This document shows positions 9,788 to 21,188 of a stretch of DNA of 64,000 nt, one piece after another. Each line of letters begins with the position of its first letter. Position 1 is the stretch's first letter. The notes beneath the pieces were generated by a model. That model was not told where the DNA came from and did not search any database. It saw nothing but the letters and a program-made list of their open reading frames with translations. The stretch covers positions 1-64,000 of the forward strand of contig VTPO01000001.1 of the NCBI GenBank assembly GCA_008638205.1, written 5' to 3'. Made by a program: the position numbers and the translations under genes. This DNA comes from Pelagibacteraceae bacterium (GTDB lineage: Bacteria > Pseudomonadota > Alphaproteobacteria > Pelagibacterales > Pelagibacteraceae).

Positions 9788-9890
9788 TATGCCTATAATT
9801 CTTTTTCATTTTTTGTTTAAGTTGTATACTTTTTGTCAAAGTGTCGCAAAGTTAACATTACTAAGTTTTGCTATAAGGACAACGACAATT
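9788..9890. promoter_or_regulatory. Divergent intergenic region, tldD and cytochrome oxidase operon
   Basis: At 103 bases this is the longest non-coding stretch of the window, and it must hold the promoter of the long cox operon. A TATACT is at 9825-9830 and a TTGTCA at 9833-9838, but neither has a convincing partner hexamer at 17 bases. A Shine-Dalgarno-like AAGGA is at 9875-9879, 11 bases before the chosen coxB start. An open frame runs through the whole region in phase with coxB, but its N-terminal residues are not family-like. Confidence 0.45.
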
Positions 9891-12322
<2,432 letters not shown>

Positions 12323-12336
12323 TTAAAAGAGGTACT

Positions 12337-13257
12337 TTGAAAAAACAAATATCTACAATGCCGTTTTCTTCGGTAAAAACTCTTTCGCACATGTTCAAAA
12401 GCTTTTTTGAGCTAATGAAACCTAGGGTAATGTCTTTAGTAATATTTACTGCATTAGTTGGGATGGTTATTGCTCCTACGCAGCCAGATTTCTTAAATGC
12501 ATCTTTATCATTATTTTTCGTAGCAATTGGTGCAGGAGCAGCTGGGGCACTTAATATGTGGTATGATGCAGAGATTGATGGGATTATGACAAGAACCTGC
12601 CTAAGACCCATCCCTCTTGGAAAGATAAAAAATAATCACGCATTAGTGTTTGGAACTGTTCTTTCCTTTATTTCTGTTGCAGGGTTGTATTTTTTTTCTA
12701 ATTTTTTATCGGCTCTTATTTTAGCAATTACTATTTTATTCTATATTTTTATTTATACCATTTGGTTAAAAAGAAGCACACCGCAAAATATAGTTATTGG
12801 AGGAGCGGCTGGAGCTTTCCCCCCAGTAATTGGATGGACCATTTCTACCAACACCATTGGTATTGAGCCAATCATTCTATTTTTAATTATTTTTCTTTGG
12901 ACCCCGTCTCATTTTTGGGCCCTTAGTTTATATAAAAATGAAGATTATAAAAAAGCAAAAATACCGATGCTTTCGGTTGTTAGTGGAGAAGAGGTAACGA
13001 AAAAAAATATTTTATTCTATTCGATAATTCTATGGCCATTTACGTTAGCACCATATTTTTTAAATTTTTCTAGCTATTCCAATTTCGCGTTCGTAGTAAT
13101 ATTTGGATTTTTTTATATTTTTCTATCTTTTAAACTTTTAATTACCAAAACAAAATCTGCTTCTAATAAAATAGCTAGAACTATTTTTGTATATTCAATA
13201 TTTTATCTTTTTTTTATTTTCTCAACTATTTTAATAGATAATTACTTTTTTATATAA
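12337..13257 (+). CDS. ctaB: Protoheme IX farnesyltransferase (haem O synthase)
   Basis: Membrane prenyltransferase that converts haem B to haem O, the precursor of the haem A used by subunit I. The Asp-rich motif NMWYDAEID is followed by MTRTCLRPIPLG, and the second motif is in LYKNEDYKKAKIPML. It has 306 aa from a TTG at 12337 that has AAGAGG just upstream; an ATG at 12358 would give 299 aa and is also possible. ctaA, the haem A synthase, is not in the window. Confidence 0.95.
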   Translation: MKKQISTMPFSSVKTLSHMFKSFFELMKPRVMSLVIFTALVGMVIAPTQPDFLNASLSLFFVAIGAGAAGALNMWYDAEIDGIMTRTCLRPIPLGKIKNNHALVFGTVLSFISVAGLYFFSNFLSALILAITILFYIFIYTIWLKRSTPQNIVIGGAAGAFPPVIGWTISTNTIGIEPIILFLIIFLWTPSHFWALSLYKNEDYKKAKIPMLSVVSGEEVTKKNILFYSIILWPFTLAPYFLNFSSYSNFAFVVIFGFFYIFLSFKLLITKTKSASNKIARTIFVYSIFYLFFIFSTILIDNYFFI

Positions 13258-13260
13258 ACT

Positions 13261-13377
13261 ATGAAACTTAAAACAAAAAACAAATTAGTTGCGTGGGTGC
13301 TAGTTGGGTGCATGATTTTTTTCTTCCTTTATACCATCCACAATATTACCGGTGGAATTTTTAATCGAGCATTATGA
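13261..13377 (+). CDS. coxF: CoxF-like small membrane protein of the oxidase operon
   Basis: A 38-residue open frame beginning at the ATG three bases after ctaB. It encodes a basic N-terminus, one hydrophobic helix (VAWVLVGCMIFFFLYTI) and a tail ending GGIFNRAL. The ending resembles the small CoxF protein found between ctaB and ctaG in alphaproteobacteria, which I recall as ending in a similar G-x-x-NRPL pattern. The stop codon overlaps the ctaG ATG (ATGA), so translation is coupled. Role in oxidase assembly is inferred from position. The family assignment rests on memory of the pattern. Confidence 0.75.
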   Translation: MKLKTKNKLVAWVLVGCMIFFFLYTIHNITGGIFNRAL

Positions 13378-13913
13378 CTGTGGCAAAAGAAAAAAAGTTA
13401 AACCCTTGGTATTTAGTTGGAATCTTTTTTATTATGCTTGGACTGTCCTTCGCATCCGTTCCTCTTTATGATCTTTTTTGTAGAGTCACGGGCTTTGGTG
13501 GTACTACCCAAAAATCTACTCAATTACCAAAAGTAATTATTAATAAAAATATTAGCATGAGGTTTGATACCAATGTTGGAGGTAACCTACCGATAAGTTT
13601 TAGAGTAAAAAATAATAAAACAGATATTAAGCCAGGAGAGCTTAAAAATAGTACTTTTGTTATAATCAACGAAAGTAACTTGCCTTTAAAAATGGTTGCT
13701 ACCTTTAATGTGACCCCCGATTCGGTTGGTAAGTACTTTAACAAACTAGAATGTTTTTGTTTTGAACAGCAGCCACTTTCAGGTAGAGAAAGAAAAGAAT
13801 TCAACCTATCTTACTATATAGACCCTGAAATAATCAAAGACCCAGCGACGAAAAATGTCAAAGATATAACTTTATCTTATACTTTATTTGAGTTAGATAA
13901 GTTTCAAAAATAA
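13374..13913 (+). CDS. ctaG: Cytochrome c oxidase assembly protein CtaG (Cox11)
   Basis: Copper chaperone that delivers copper to the CuB site of subunit I. The 179 aa protein has one N-terminal membrane helix (about 13-30) and a periplasmic immunoglobulin-like domain with the copper-binding CFCFEQQ motif near residue 125. Start overlaps the end of coxF; the gene lies directly before coxC, two bases away, the usual alphaproteobacterial arrangement. Confidence 0.95.
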   Translation: MTVAKEKKLNPWYLVGIFFIMLGLSFASVPLYDLFCRVTGFGGTTQKSTQLPKVIINKNISMRFDTNVGGNLPISFRVKNNKTDIKPGELKNSTFVIINESNLPLKMVATFNVTPDSVGKYFNKLECFCFEQQPLSGRERKEFNLSYYIDPEIIKDPATKNVKDITLSYTLFELDKFQK

Positions 13914-13915
13914 TT

Positions 13916-14707
13916 ATGTCATCAGCAGAAAAAAAACACGATTACCATTTAGTTGACCCAAGTCCCTGGCCAATCTTTTGTTCCTTTGCTAGTTTAATAG
14001 TATGTGTTGGGGCGGTTTATTATTTCACAACTAAAAATCTTTGGTTAACATTTGTTGGTTTAGCTATTCTATTCTACGGGGCATTTATGTGGTTTCGAGA
14101 AGTAGTTATTGAAGCGGAGCATAAGGGAGATCACACACCTGTTGTTCAAATCAGTCATCGTTATGGAATGGTTTTGTTTATCGCCTCAGAGGTAATGTTT
14201 TTTGTTGCTTGGTTTTGGGCATATTTTGACGCCAGCCTATTCCCAGATCAAGTGATTGGTGGAGTATGGCCACCAAAAGATATTCAAACATTAGATCCTT
14301 GGCATATTCCACTAATCAATACGTTAATTTTATTATTATCAGGAACAACTGTTACTTGGGCGCACCATGCGATGTTAGAAAATGACAGGAAGAGTTTAGT
14401 TCAAGGTCTAGTACTAACAGTAATTCTTGGTGCAATTTTTACAATGTTCCAAGCATACGAATATATGGCAGCATCATTTACAATGAGCAGTGGAATTTAT
14501 GGGTCTACTTTTTATATGGCTACCGGTTTTCATGGGTTTCATGTGTTAATAGGTACGATCTTTTTAGCAGTATGTTTATTTAGAGCTAAACGAGGTCACT
14601 ATACAGCAGAGCATCATTTTGGATTTGAGGCAGCTGCTTGGTACTGGCATTTTGTAGATGTGGTTTGGTTATTTCTTTTTGCAGCAATATATATCTGGGG
14701 AAGTTAA
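13916..14707 (+). CDS. coxC: Cytochrome c oxidase subunit III
   Basis: Seven-helix subunit of 263 aa that stabilises the catalytic core and supports proton uptake. Family segments HRYGMVLFIASEVMFFVAWFWA and, near the end, GFHGFHVLIGTIFL and WYWHFVDVVWLFLF are visible. It follows ctaG by two bases. The DUF983 gene that often stands between coxC and surf1 in this class is absent here; only six bases separate coxC from surf1. Confidence 0.97.
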   Translation: MSSAEKKHDYHLVDPSPWPIFCSFASLIVCVGAVYYFTTKNLWLTFVGLAILFYGAFMWFREVVIEAEHKGDHTPVVQISHRYGMVLFIASEVMFFVAWFWAYFDASLFPDQVIGGVWPPKDIQTLDPWHIPLINTLILLLSGTTVTWAHHAMLENDRKSLVQGLVLTVILGAIFTMFQAYEYMAASFTMSSGIYGSTFYMATGFHGFHVLIGTIFLAVCLFRAKRGHYTAEHHFGFEAAAWYWHFVDVVWLFLFAAIYIWGS

Positions 14708-14713
14708 TTCTCT

Positions 14714-15364
14714 TTGAAAAAACTTTTTTTTAATCTTTTTTCGATCTTAATTATTTTTTTACTTCTAAGTCTAGGAGTATGGCAGCTTGTTCGATTGCAA
14801 TGGAAGCAAGACCTTATCTTTGAAATTAAAAACTCTGCAAATAAAAAAGCTAAAGCTTTTCAATCACACAATCATAAAAATTTTCAAAAAGTAAAATTGA
14901 AAGGAAAATTGTTAAAGAAAAATTATTTTATTTACCGTTTAAGCGAAAAAGGAAAGTATGGTTTTGATTTATTGTCAGTTCTTCAGCTAGATTCTTCAAA
15001 TTTAATACTTATAAAAAGAGGTTGGGCAAGAAAAATAGACAATTCAATGAAACTTAATAATACAGAGGAAACGCTTATGTTTGAAGGAGTGCTGTATCCA
15101 CTAAAAGAAAAAGGCTTATTCACTCCTGATAATAGTTCTAAAGAAAATTTTCTTTATTATTTTGATAAACAAAAATTTGAACAAGAACTAAATAATAAGT
15201 TTTATCCTTATATATTAGTTCAAGACAAAAAAGACCTAAAATTTTCAAATCTAGAAAATAAGCAAATAGTAAAGATATCTAATAATCACCTTCAGTATGC
15301 AGTTACTTGGTTTGTTTTGGCTATTGGTATAATAATTGCTTTTTGGTTTTATAAAAGAAAGTAG
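14714..15364 (+). CDS. SURF1 family oxidase assembly protein
   Basis: 216 aa protein with one membrane helix at each end (about 5-25 and 195-212), typical of SURF1/Shy1. This family helps insert haem a into subunit I. The conserved GVWQL(V)R.QWK segment at the N-terminus and a DLLSVLQLDSSNLILIKRGWA stretch are visible. Starts with TTG at 14714. Last oxidase gene of the operon, two bases before thrC. Weakly conserved family, so confidence comes from topology plus context. Confidence 0.88.
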   Translation: MKKLFFNLFSILIIFLLLSLGVWQLVRLQWKQDLIFEIKNSANKKAKAFQSHNHKNFQKVKLKGKLLKKNYFIYRLSEKGKYGFDLLSVLQLDSSNLILIKRGWARKIDNSMKLNNTEETLMFEGVLYPLKEKGLFTPDNSSKENFLYYFDKQKFEQELNNKFYPYILVQDKKDLKFSNLENKQIVKISNNHLQYAVTWFVLAIGIIIAFWFYKRK

Positions 15365-15366
15365 CT

Positions 15367-16773
15367 ATGCTGTATTTTAGTACAAGAGATAAACAAAAAA
15401 CTTTCTCATTCAAGGAAGTGTTCCTTAATGCTTTAGCATCAGATGGTGGTCTGTATGTGCCAACAGGTATTCCTAAATTCAGTCCAGAAAAAATTCAATC
15501 AATGAAAAATTATACATTTCAAGAAATGTCGTATGAAATTTTTAATGTATTTGTTGGAGATGCTTTTTCTCCAGAGGAGCTTAAAGGCATTATCAGTAAG
15601 TCATATTCAGTTTTTAGTAATGAAAAAATTGTAGATCTTAAATCAATAGATAATATTTCTTGCGTAGAACTCTTTCATGGGCCAACTCTTGCATTCAAAG
15701 ATATCGCAATGCAAGTATTAGGTAATATGTATGAGAATCTCTTGAATAAAAGTAAAAATAAAATGAACTTAATTACAGCTACTTCTGGAGATACAGGAGC
15801 TGCAGCTATCGATGCCCTGAAAAGTAAAAAATATTTAAACATTTTTGTTTTGCATCCAGAAAATAAGGTATCAGAAACACAAAGAAGACTTATGACGACA
15901 GTGCTAGACAAAAATGTCCATAATATTGCAATTAAAGGAACATTTGATGATTGTCAGTATTTAGTCAAAGAAATGTTTAATGATCAAAAATTTAGAAACA
16001 GTATTCAGATGTCTGGAGTTAATTCTATTAATTGGGCAAGGATAGTGGCTCAAATAGTTTATTATTTTTTTATTTATTTAAGGCAGAAGGAAACAGAAAA
16101 GAGAATGATAGTTTCTGTTCCCACAGGAAACTTTGGTGATATTTATGCAGGCTATATTGCTAAACAAATGGGACTACCCATAGAAAAGTTAATCATAGCA
16201 AGTAATCATAATAATTTATTGGAAAAGTGTTTAAGCACAGGATTGTACCAGCCTTCCAAAGTGAATCCTTCTGTTTCACCCAGTATGGACATTCAAGTGG
16301 CAAGTAATTTTGAAAGAATATTATTTGAAATATGTAACCAGGATGAATCTAGAGTAGTAGCTTTGATGAATAATTTAAAAAATAAAAAAGAATTTCAATT
16401 GAATAAAACTGAACTTTCTAACCTTCAGGAAAATTTTTTAGCTCACAGTGTATCTGAAGAAGAAACATTACAAACAATTAAACAGGTTTATCAAGAACAC
16501 AATTCTGTTTTAGACCCACATTCAGCCATCGGATTTAAAGCATTAAAAAAGTCAGGTAGTTTATCTGACAATTTTTCATATTTTTGTCTTGAAACAGCTC
16601 ATGCTTGTAAATTTCCTGATGCAATTGTGAGTGCTATAGGCAAGGAACCACCCATGCCAGATTTTGTGAAAAAAATATTTTCAAAAGAAGAGAGCTTTAT
16701 AGTCTTGGATGGTAATTTACAAATATTAAAAAGTTATATAGAAAAAAAAGTTAGCAATAGCTTTAGCGGATAG
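15367..16773 (+). CDS. thrC: Threonine synthase
   Basis: PLP enzyme that converts O-phosphohomoserine to threonine, 468 aa. The N-terminus YFSTRDKQKTFSFKEV, the PLP lysine in HGPTLAFKDIAMQ and the phosphate loop ATSGDTGAAAIDAL are visible, as is SVPTGNFGDI. It is the last gene on the plus strand after surf1, two bases away, and probably transcribed with the oxidase operon. It overlaps the convergent rnhA by 11 bases. The homoserine kinase thrB is on the facing strand 400 bases on. Confidence 0.96.
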   Translation: MLYFSTRDKQKTFSFKEVFLNALASDGGLYVPTGIPKFSPEKIQSMKNYTFQEMSYEIFNVFVGDAFSPEELKGIISKSYSVFSNEKIVDLKSIDNISCVELFHGPTLAFKDIAMQVLGNMYENLLNKSKNKMNLITATSGDTGAAAIDALKSKKYLNIFVLHPENKVSETQRRLMTTVLDKNVHNIAIKGTFDDCQYLVKEMFNDQKFRNSIQMSGVNSINWARIVAQIVYYFFIYLRQKETEKRMIVSVPTGNFGDIYAGYIAKQMGLPIEKLIIASNHNNLLEKCLSTGLYQPSKVNPSVSPSMDIQVASNFERILFEICNQDESRVVALMNNLKNKKEFQLNKTELSNLQENFLAHSVSEEETLQTIKQVYQEHNSVLDPHSAIGFKALKKSGSLSDNFSYFCLETAHACKFPDAIVSAIGKEPPMPDFVKKIFSKEESFIVLDGNLQILKSYIEKKVSNSFSG

Positions 16774-17188
16774 CCTTTCTTGCCGCTTCATCGACAATAG
16801 TATTGTAGTGGTCGTTAGAATGACCTTTGACCCACTTCCATTCTATTTCTTTTTTACTTGCCAGGGTATCTAATTCAAGCCATAAATCTTTGTTTTTTAC
16901 CGGTTGTTTTGCAGCTGTCATCCATCCGTTCATTTTCCAATTTTTAATCCAGCTTTCAATTCCATTTTTTACATACTTTGAGTCTGTGTAGATATCTAGT
17001 TCAGCTGAGCTAACTTCTTTTAAAGCATTAATGACAGCTGATAATTCCATACGATTATTCGTAGTCAGCATTTCAGATCCAGAGATAATTTTTTCGTTTT
17101 CATCTTCTATAATCACAGCTGCCCAACCACCTTTACCTGGATTTCCAGAGCATGCCCCATCTGTATAAATAGTAATTTTTTTTTTCAT
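16763..17188 (-). CDS. rnhA: Ribonuclease HI
   Basis: Cleaves the RNA strand of RNA-DNA hybrids. 141 aa, with the catalytic carboxylates in YTDGACSGNPGKGG (D near residue 9), the glutamate in NNRMELSAVI, the aspartate in IYTDSKYV and the final D in TIVDEAARKA. It starts on the thrB stop codon (one base overlap) and its 3' end overlaps thrC. The window also encodes RNase HII (33140-33739). Confidence 0.96.
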   Translation of the reverse strand: MKKKITIYTDGACSGNPGKGGWAAVIIEDENEKIISGSEMLTTNNRMELSAVINALKEVSSAELDIYTDSKYVKNGIESWIKNWKMNGWMTAAKQPVKNKDLWLELDTLASKKEIEWKWVKGHSNDHYNTIVDEAARKAIR

Positions 17189-18147
17189 TAGTAAAATAAT
17201 TTATTCACATTCTTTGTATTAATATAAAATTGTATTCTCTTTAAAAATTCCCTTGGATCTTTAACTTTAACAATGGCACCTTTTTGCCTATTAATAGAAT
17301 CGTGCATTCTAGTTAGAAAAAATCTAATTGATGCCCCTAACAATAGTTGCGGCAAAGCAGCAAATTCTTTTTTTGAAATTTTTCTTTGAGAAGAATATCC
17401 TTTAAGTAAAGCGTTTGCTTTTAATTTATTAAACTTAATTTTTTTATCAAAGCACATGGCGTTTATGCAAATAGCAATATCGTAGATTAAAAAGTCTGAG
17501 CAGGAGAAGTAGAAGTCAATAAACCCAGCAAATTTTTTTTTCTTGAAAAAAATATTATCAGGAAAAAGATCACCATGAATAATTCCCGCAGGAAGATGAG
17601 ATGGCCATTTTTTTTTCAAATCTAATAAAAGAGTATTAATAAAATTATAAATATTTGGAATTTTTTTATTAGCTTTAGTTTTGATAGATTGATTAAGAGC
17701 AATCCATGATTTTATGGAAAGATTATTTGCTCTATGTAATTTTATTTTTTTCCCAACCATGTGCAGTTTGGCTATATTTTTTCCAATCGAACGGCATTCA
17801 GAAAGTGTGTGATTGGTTTTTTCTTTGCCATAAACAAAGCTACAAATAGCTGCTTGTTTATTTTTAACTTGAAATAAAGTTTTTTTATTTTTATTTTTTA
17901 TAGGTTTTGGACAAAGAATTTTTTTATCATTCAAGCTAAGCATTAAATTCATAAAAAAAGGTAGCTTTTTTGCTTGAACTCTTTTTTCAAATAGTGTGAG
18001 AATGAATTTACCAGTAGTAGTAATTAATAAATAATTTGTATTTTCAATACCTTTCTTGATTCCTTGAATTTTTTTCAATTCTCCAAGATTATAATTTTTA
18101 AGAATAGATTTGGCTTCATGAGTATCGACTTTAGTATAAATGGCCAT
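17188..18147 (-). CDS. thrB: Homoserine kinase (ThrB2, aminoglycoside-phosphotransferase fold)
   Basis: Phosphorylates homoserine ahead of threonine synthase. 319 aa of the APH/choline kinase fold rather than the GHMP fold of E. coli ThrB. The catalytic loop is HGDLFPDNIFF and the metal site is GFIDFYFSC. N-terminal THEAKSILKNYNLGELKKIQGI matches the family. Lysine-rich and AT-rich. One-base overlaps with ispH and rnhA keep it in the same operon, an order (ispH-thrB-rnhA) common in alphaproteobacteria. Confidence 0.9.
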   Translation of the reverse strand: MAIYTKVDTHEAKSILKNYNLGELKKIQGIKKGIENTNYLLITTTGKFILTLFEKRVQAKKLPFFMNLMLSLNDKKILCPKPIKNKNKKTLFQVKNKQAAICSFVYGKEKTNHTLSECRSIGKNIAKLHMVGKKIKLHRANNLSIKSWIALNQSIKTKANKKIPNIYNFINTLLLDLKKKWPSHLPAGIIHGDLFPDNIFFKKKKFAGFIDFYFSCSDFLIYDIAICINAMCFDKKIKFNKLKANALLKGYSSQRKISKKEFAALPQLLLGASIRFFLTRMHDSINRQKGAIVKVKDPREFLKRIQFYINTKNVNKLFY

Positions 18148-19109
18148 TACTGCAGATCTCTTGGAAGTTTAAATGAAACATTTTCTACAACGGTAGAAAT
18201 CTCCTCTACTTTTGTGCTCCTTACTTTGTTAATCTGGGTAATAATATTTTCGACTAAAATTTCAGGGGCTGAAGCTCCCGAAGATAATCCAAGTTGCTTG
18301 CATTTCAAAATTTTATCAATAGGTAGGTCGGCATTTTCATGCATCAAAAAGCTATCAGCACAGCCATTTTTTTTTGCCACTTCCACCAACCTTTGTGAAT
18401 TTGATGAATTTTCACTTCCTATAACCAGGAATAAATCACATTTTTCTGCAATGGCTTTCACTGCATTTTGCCTATTGGTTGTTGCGTAACAAATGTCTTC
18501 TTTAATAGGACTTTTTATATTCGGTATTTTGATTTTAATTTCCTCGATTATTTCAGCAGTGTCATCTACAGACAAGGTTGTCTGTGTGATGTATGCGAAT
18601 TTTTGCTCGTTGAGGGGTAGGACAATATTATAAACATCTTTCTTATTTTGAATTAGTTCTATACTACCATTATCCAACTGACCCATAGTACCAATTACTT
18701 CTGGGTGGTTCTCATGGCCAATGAGATAGATATGATAGCCTTGCTTATTAAGCATTTCAGCCTCTCTATGAACTTTGGATACTAGAGGACAGGTAGCATC
18801 GATAAAAGTGAGGTTTTTTAATTGAGCGTTTTTAACAACCTCTTTAGAAACGCCATGAGCTGAAAAAATTACAGGTCTTGTTTTGTCTTTAACCTCATCC
18901 AGCTCTCTAATAAAAATAGTTCCAATTTTTTCCAGCTCTTTCACAACATGCTTATTGTGGACAATTTCGTGACGCACATAAACGGGGGTCCCAAATTTTT
19001 TTATACTTTTCTTCACAATCTCAACTGCACGATCCACTCCAGCGCAGAATCCTCTTGGGCTAGCCAATAAAATAGTTAAAGGATTATTTGATTTATTTGT
19101 ATTTTCCAT
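18147..19109 (-). CDS. ispH: 4-hydroxy-3-methylbut-2-enyl diphosphate reductase IspH
   Basis: Last enzyme of the MEP pathway; an iron-sulfur enzyme that makes IPP and DMAPP. Three cluster cysteines are in PRGFCAGVDRA, DATCPLV and DICYATTNRQNA. The SSNSQRLVEVA and GLSSGASAPE segments are canonical. I start it at the ATG at 19109 (320 aa); a TTG at 19121 is in frame. Either way it begins inside the 3' end of blh (17-base overlap), so its translation is tied to the carotenoid genes that use its product. Confidence 0.95.
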   Translation of the reverse strand: MENTNKSNNPLTILLASPRGFCAGVDRAVEIVKKSIKKFGTPVYVRHEIVHNKHVVKELEKIGTIFIRELDEVKDKTRPVIFSAHGVSKEVVKNAQLKNLTFIDATCPLVSKVHREAEMLNKQGYHIYLIGHENHPEVIGTMGQLDNGSIELIQNKKDVYNIVLPLNEQKFAYITQTTLSVDDTAEIIEEIKIKIPNIKSPIKEDICYATTNRQNAVKAIAEKCDLFLVIGSENSSNSQRLVEVAKKNGCADSFLMHENADLPIDKILKCKQLGLSSGASAPEILVENIITQINKVRSTKVEEISTVVENVSFKLPRDLQ

Positions 19110-20049
19110 AGATATATTCAAGTATTATGTGTGGTAACGTAAGAGCAGCCAAGCCAATAAAAATTATTTTTAATATTGATTTATCAACCGAAAACTCTTT
19201 ACTCAAATAAAATAACATTATTAAAGACATTGCAAAAGTAATAATTGTTAGTGGCACAGCTTTTTTAGCAAACAACTTTATTCCCGCATAGACATTACTA
19301 CCATTCAGCTCTACCGCTAATGATAAAATGTGCTTAGTGGAGTGCATAAAACAAAAATACATTGTAAAAGCTAATATTAGAGGTAGGTATTTAAAAATAA
19401 TCACGATAGAAAAAACCTCAAAACTTATAATGAAAAAATCCTTAAGATTAATATTTTTTCTAACCCAAAATAGTAAAGTCAGAGAGAAGATTGATACTAA
19501 GTTAAAATAAAAAATATAAGCGTAAGTGGCAGATTCTAGATTTATCCATTTTTCCCCTAATAATAAAATATCAATAAAATTAATCGTCTCTACATTGTTC
19601 AAATATAAGGGAGCTGAAATAATGATTAGGCCACGAAGAAAATAAAGAGGAGTCTCTAAAATGAATTTTTGATTAAAAAACATTTCTAAATCTTCGTACC
19701 CAAAATGAAATGAGGCTACTAAAAAAAATATACATAGGCTTATTAGGGGTGAGTATATCCATGTCAGCAAAACAAAGGCAGAGGTGAGCAGGTAGGCCAC
19801 ATAAAATATAAAAGACCAATACACGGGAAAATATTTTTTTAAGATGAATCTCCCCTTATGATTATCTAAAGAACCATGGGAAATGCCCACTGTAGCAATG
19901 ATAAAAAAGCAGAAGAATAAATATTGCTGTTCTATTAAAAAACTTTGATGGTGCAAGCCAATAAAGCACACACTTAAAAATAAATAAAAAAATAACTGAA
20001 TCATGTATATTTTTTTATATGGGCTATTTTGTGTAGAAAACTTGCTCAT
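19093..20049 (-). CDS. blh: Brp/Blh family beta-carotene 15,15'-dioxygenase
   Basis: Membrane enzyme of 318 aa that splits beta-carotene into two retinals. Eight or so hydrophobic helices are visible. Candidate iron-ligand histidines sit at H58 (GISHGSLDNH), H115 (SFHFGYED), and H236/H240 (FMHSTKHI), with another at H307 (LPHIILE). This spacing fits the conserved histidines of the family. It follows crtY by two bases. Retinal implies an opsin elsewhere in the genome, since none is in this window. Confidence 0.9.
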   Translation of the reverse strand: MSKFSTQNSPYKKIYMIQLFFYLFLSVCFIGLHHQSFLIEQQYLFFCFFIIATVGISHGSLDNHKGRFILKKYFPVYWSFIFYVAYLLTSAFVLLTWIYSPLISLCIFFLVASFHFGYEDLEMFFNQKFILETPLYFLRGLIIISAPLYLNNVETINFIDILLLGEKWINLESATYAYIFYFNLVSIFSLTLLFWVRKNINLKDFFIISFEVFSIVIIFKYLPLILAFTMYFCFMHSTKHILSLAVELNGSNVYAGIKLFAKKAVPLTIITFAMSLIMLFYLSKEFSVDKSILKIIFIGLAALTLPHIILEYIYGKYK

Positions 20050-20051
20050 TA

Positions 20052-21188
20052 TTATTTAATAATTTTTTTATATATATGTAGTATTAAGTTTTTTATAAAT
20101 ATTAATTTTGGCATTGAAAGAATTACTTTCAGGTCTTGAATCCAATTACTTCGGTCTGACAAGAAGCTAATAGTGGCAACACTATCGTTGCTTTTAAATA
20201 AGTTAAAAAAAATCCCGGGCATGCTTTTGTATTCATGCTCCATAACTGATAGGAAAATCTCGTCTAGGAAATCATATTTTTTATGCCTTATATTCGGAAC
20301 TGTTAGATTGCGATCTAATTTAAGGTTACCTGCCAATTGTTCGCTGAAGCTTTGAATAGCCTGAAATGTATAGCCAGTGCTAGCTCTAGTAAGTCTGCCA
20401 GCTGATCCTATTTTGATATAATCTTTTGATGAATTACTCTTTTTGTTAGTTTTCTTTAGATTTAGAGGAATAGCTCCATATTCAGTATAAGTAATCTTTC
20501 CTTTGATATTTTTCTCTCTTAAATAATGATCAATCTCATTTTGATATTCACTTTTTTTTTTTATTATTTTGGAATACCAGGTAGTTTCAATAAGAGCTTT
20601 ATTTTTGGAAAATGGTAGTGTGTAAAAAAAATGCAAACCTCCATCTTGGGAGCAATCAAAATTCATCAAATCTACGATATTTTCATTAAAACAATCATTA
20701 TCCGTTTCTACTTCGCATCCAAAAAAGTGCTGATACATAGTCGGAGTTTGATGACTTAAGTCAATAAGGCTATCGTAAATAACCTTGCCAACATAATTGC
20801 CTTTGTTTGTATGGATAGCATGACCTTCAATAGTTTGAATGGTACAATCCATAACAGTTACAATGTTATCATTGCTTCTGAGCTGATCAGTTACAAAATC
20901 ATAAAATTTTTTTGAGTCAATAGTTCTATAAGGACTTTGAGGACAGGTGATATTTATTGTTTTTTGATTAAGTGTAATAGAAAAGGTATCCCAGCTTCCA
21001 ATCACGCAATTTGGAAACTTATTATTTTCAAAGTCCCAGTAAGACCAGCTTTTGTCTCTTGAATATTCTTTCCTTTTTTCCAGAATACATAATGTTTTAT
21101 TTTCTAGACAGCCTTGCTTGTTTAGCTCATAGGCCAAAGTTAATCCTGACAAGCCACCTCCTAATATAATGTAATCAAATTCTTTCAT
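20052..21188 (-). CDS. crtY: Lycopene beta-cyclase CrtY
   Basis: Cyclises both ends of lycopene to beta-carotene. The 378 aa flavoprotein has the dinucleotide motif IILGGGLSGLTLAYEL at residues 7-22, the DKSWSYWD segment that follows in CrtY proteins, and GSAGRLTRASTGYTFQ near residue 275. Start lies within the 3' end of crtB (14-base overlap). Sequence belongs to the CrtY type, not the heterodimeric CrtYc/d type. Confidence 0.92.
   Translation of the reverse strand: MKEFDYIILGGGLSGLTLAYELNKQGCLENKTLCILEKRKEYSRDKSWSYWDFENNKFPNCVIGSWDTFSITLNQKTINITCPQSPYRTIDSKKFYDFVTDQLRSNDNIVTVMDCTIQTIEGHAIHTNKGNYVGKVIYDSLIDLSHQTPTMYQHFFGCEVETDNDCFNENIVDLMNFDCSQDGGLHFFYTLPFSKNKALIETTWYSKIIKKKSEYQNEIDHYLREKNIKGKITYTEYGAIPLNLKKTNKKSNSSKDYIKIGSAGRLTRASTGYTFQAIQSFSEQLAGNLKLDRNLTVPNIRHKKYDFLDEIFLSVMEHEYKSMPGIFFNLFKSNDSVATISFLSDRSNWIQDLKVILSMPKLIFIKNLILHIYKKIIK

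Noticed and set aside
9789-9890. Longer N-terminus of cytochrome oxidase subunit II
   Set aside because: The signal peptide and the AAGGA site fit the ATG at 9891; the earlier 34 residues are the promoter region in frame.
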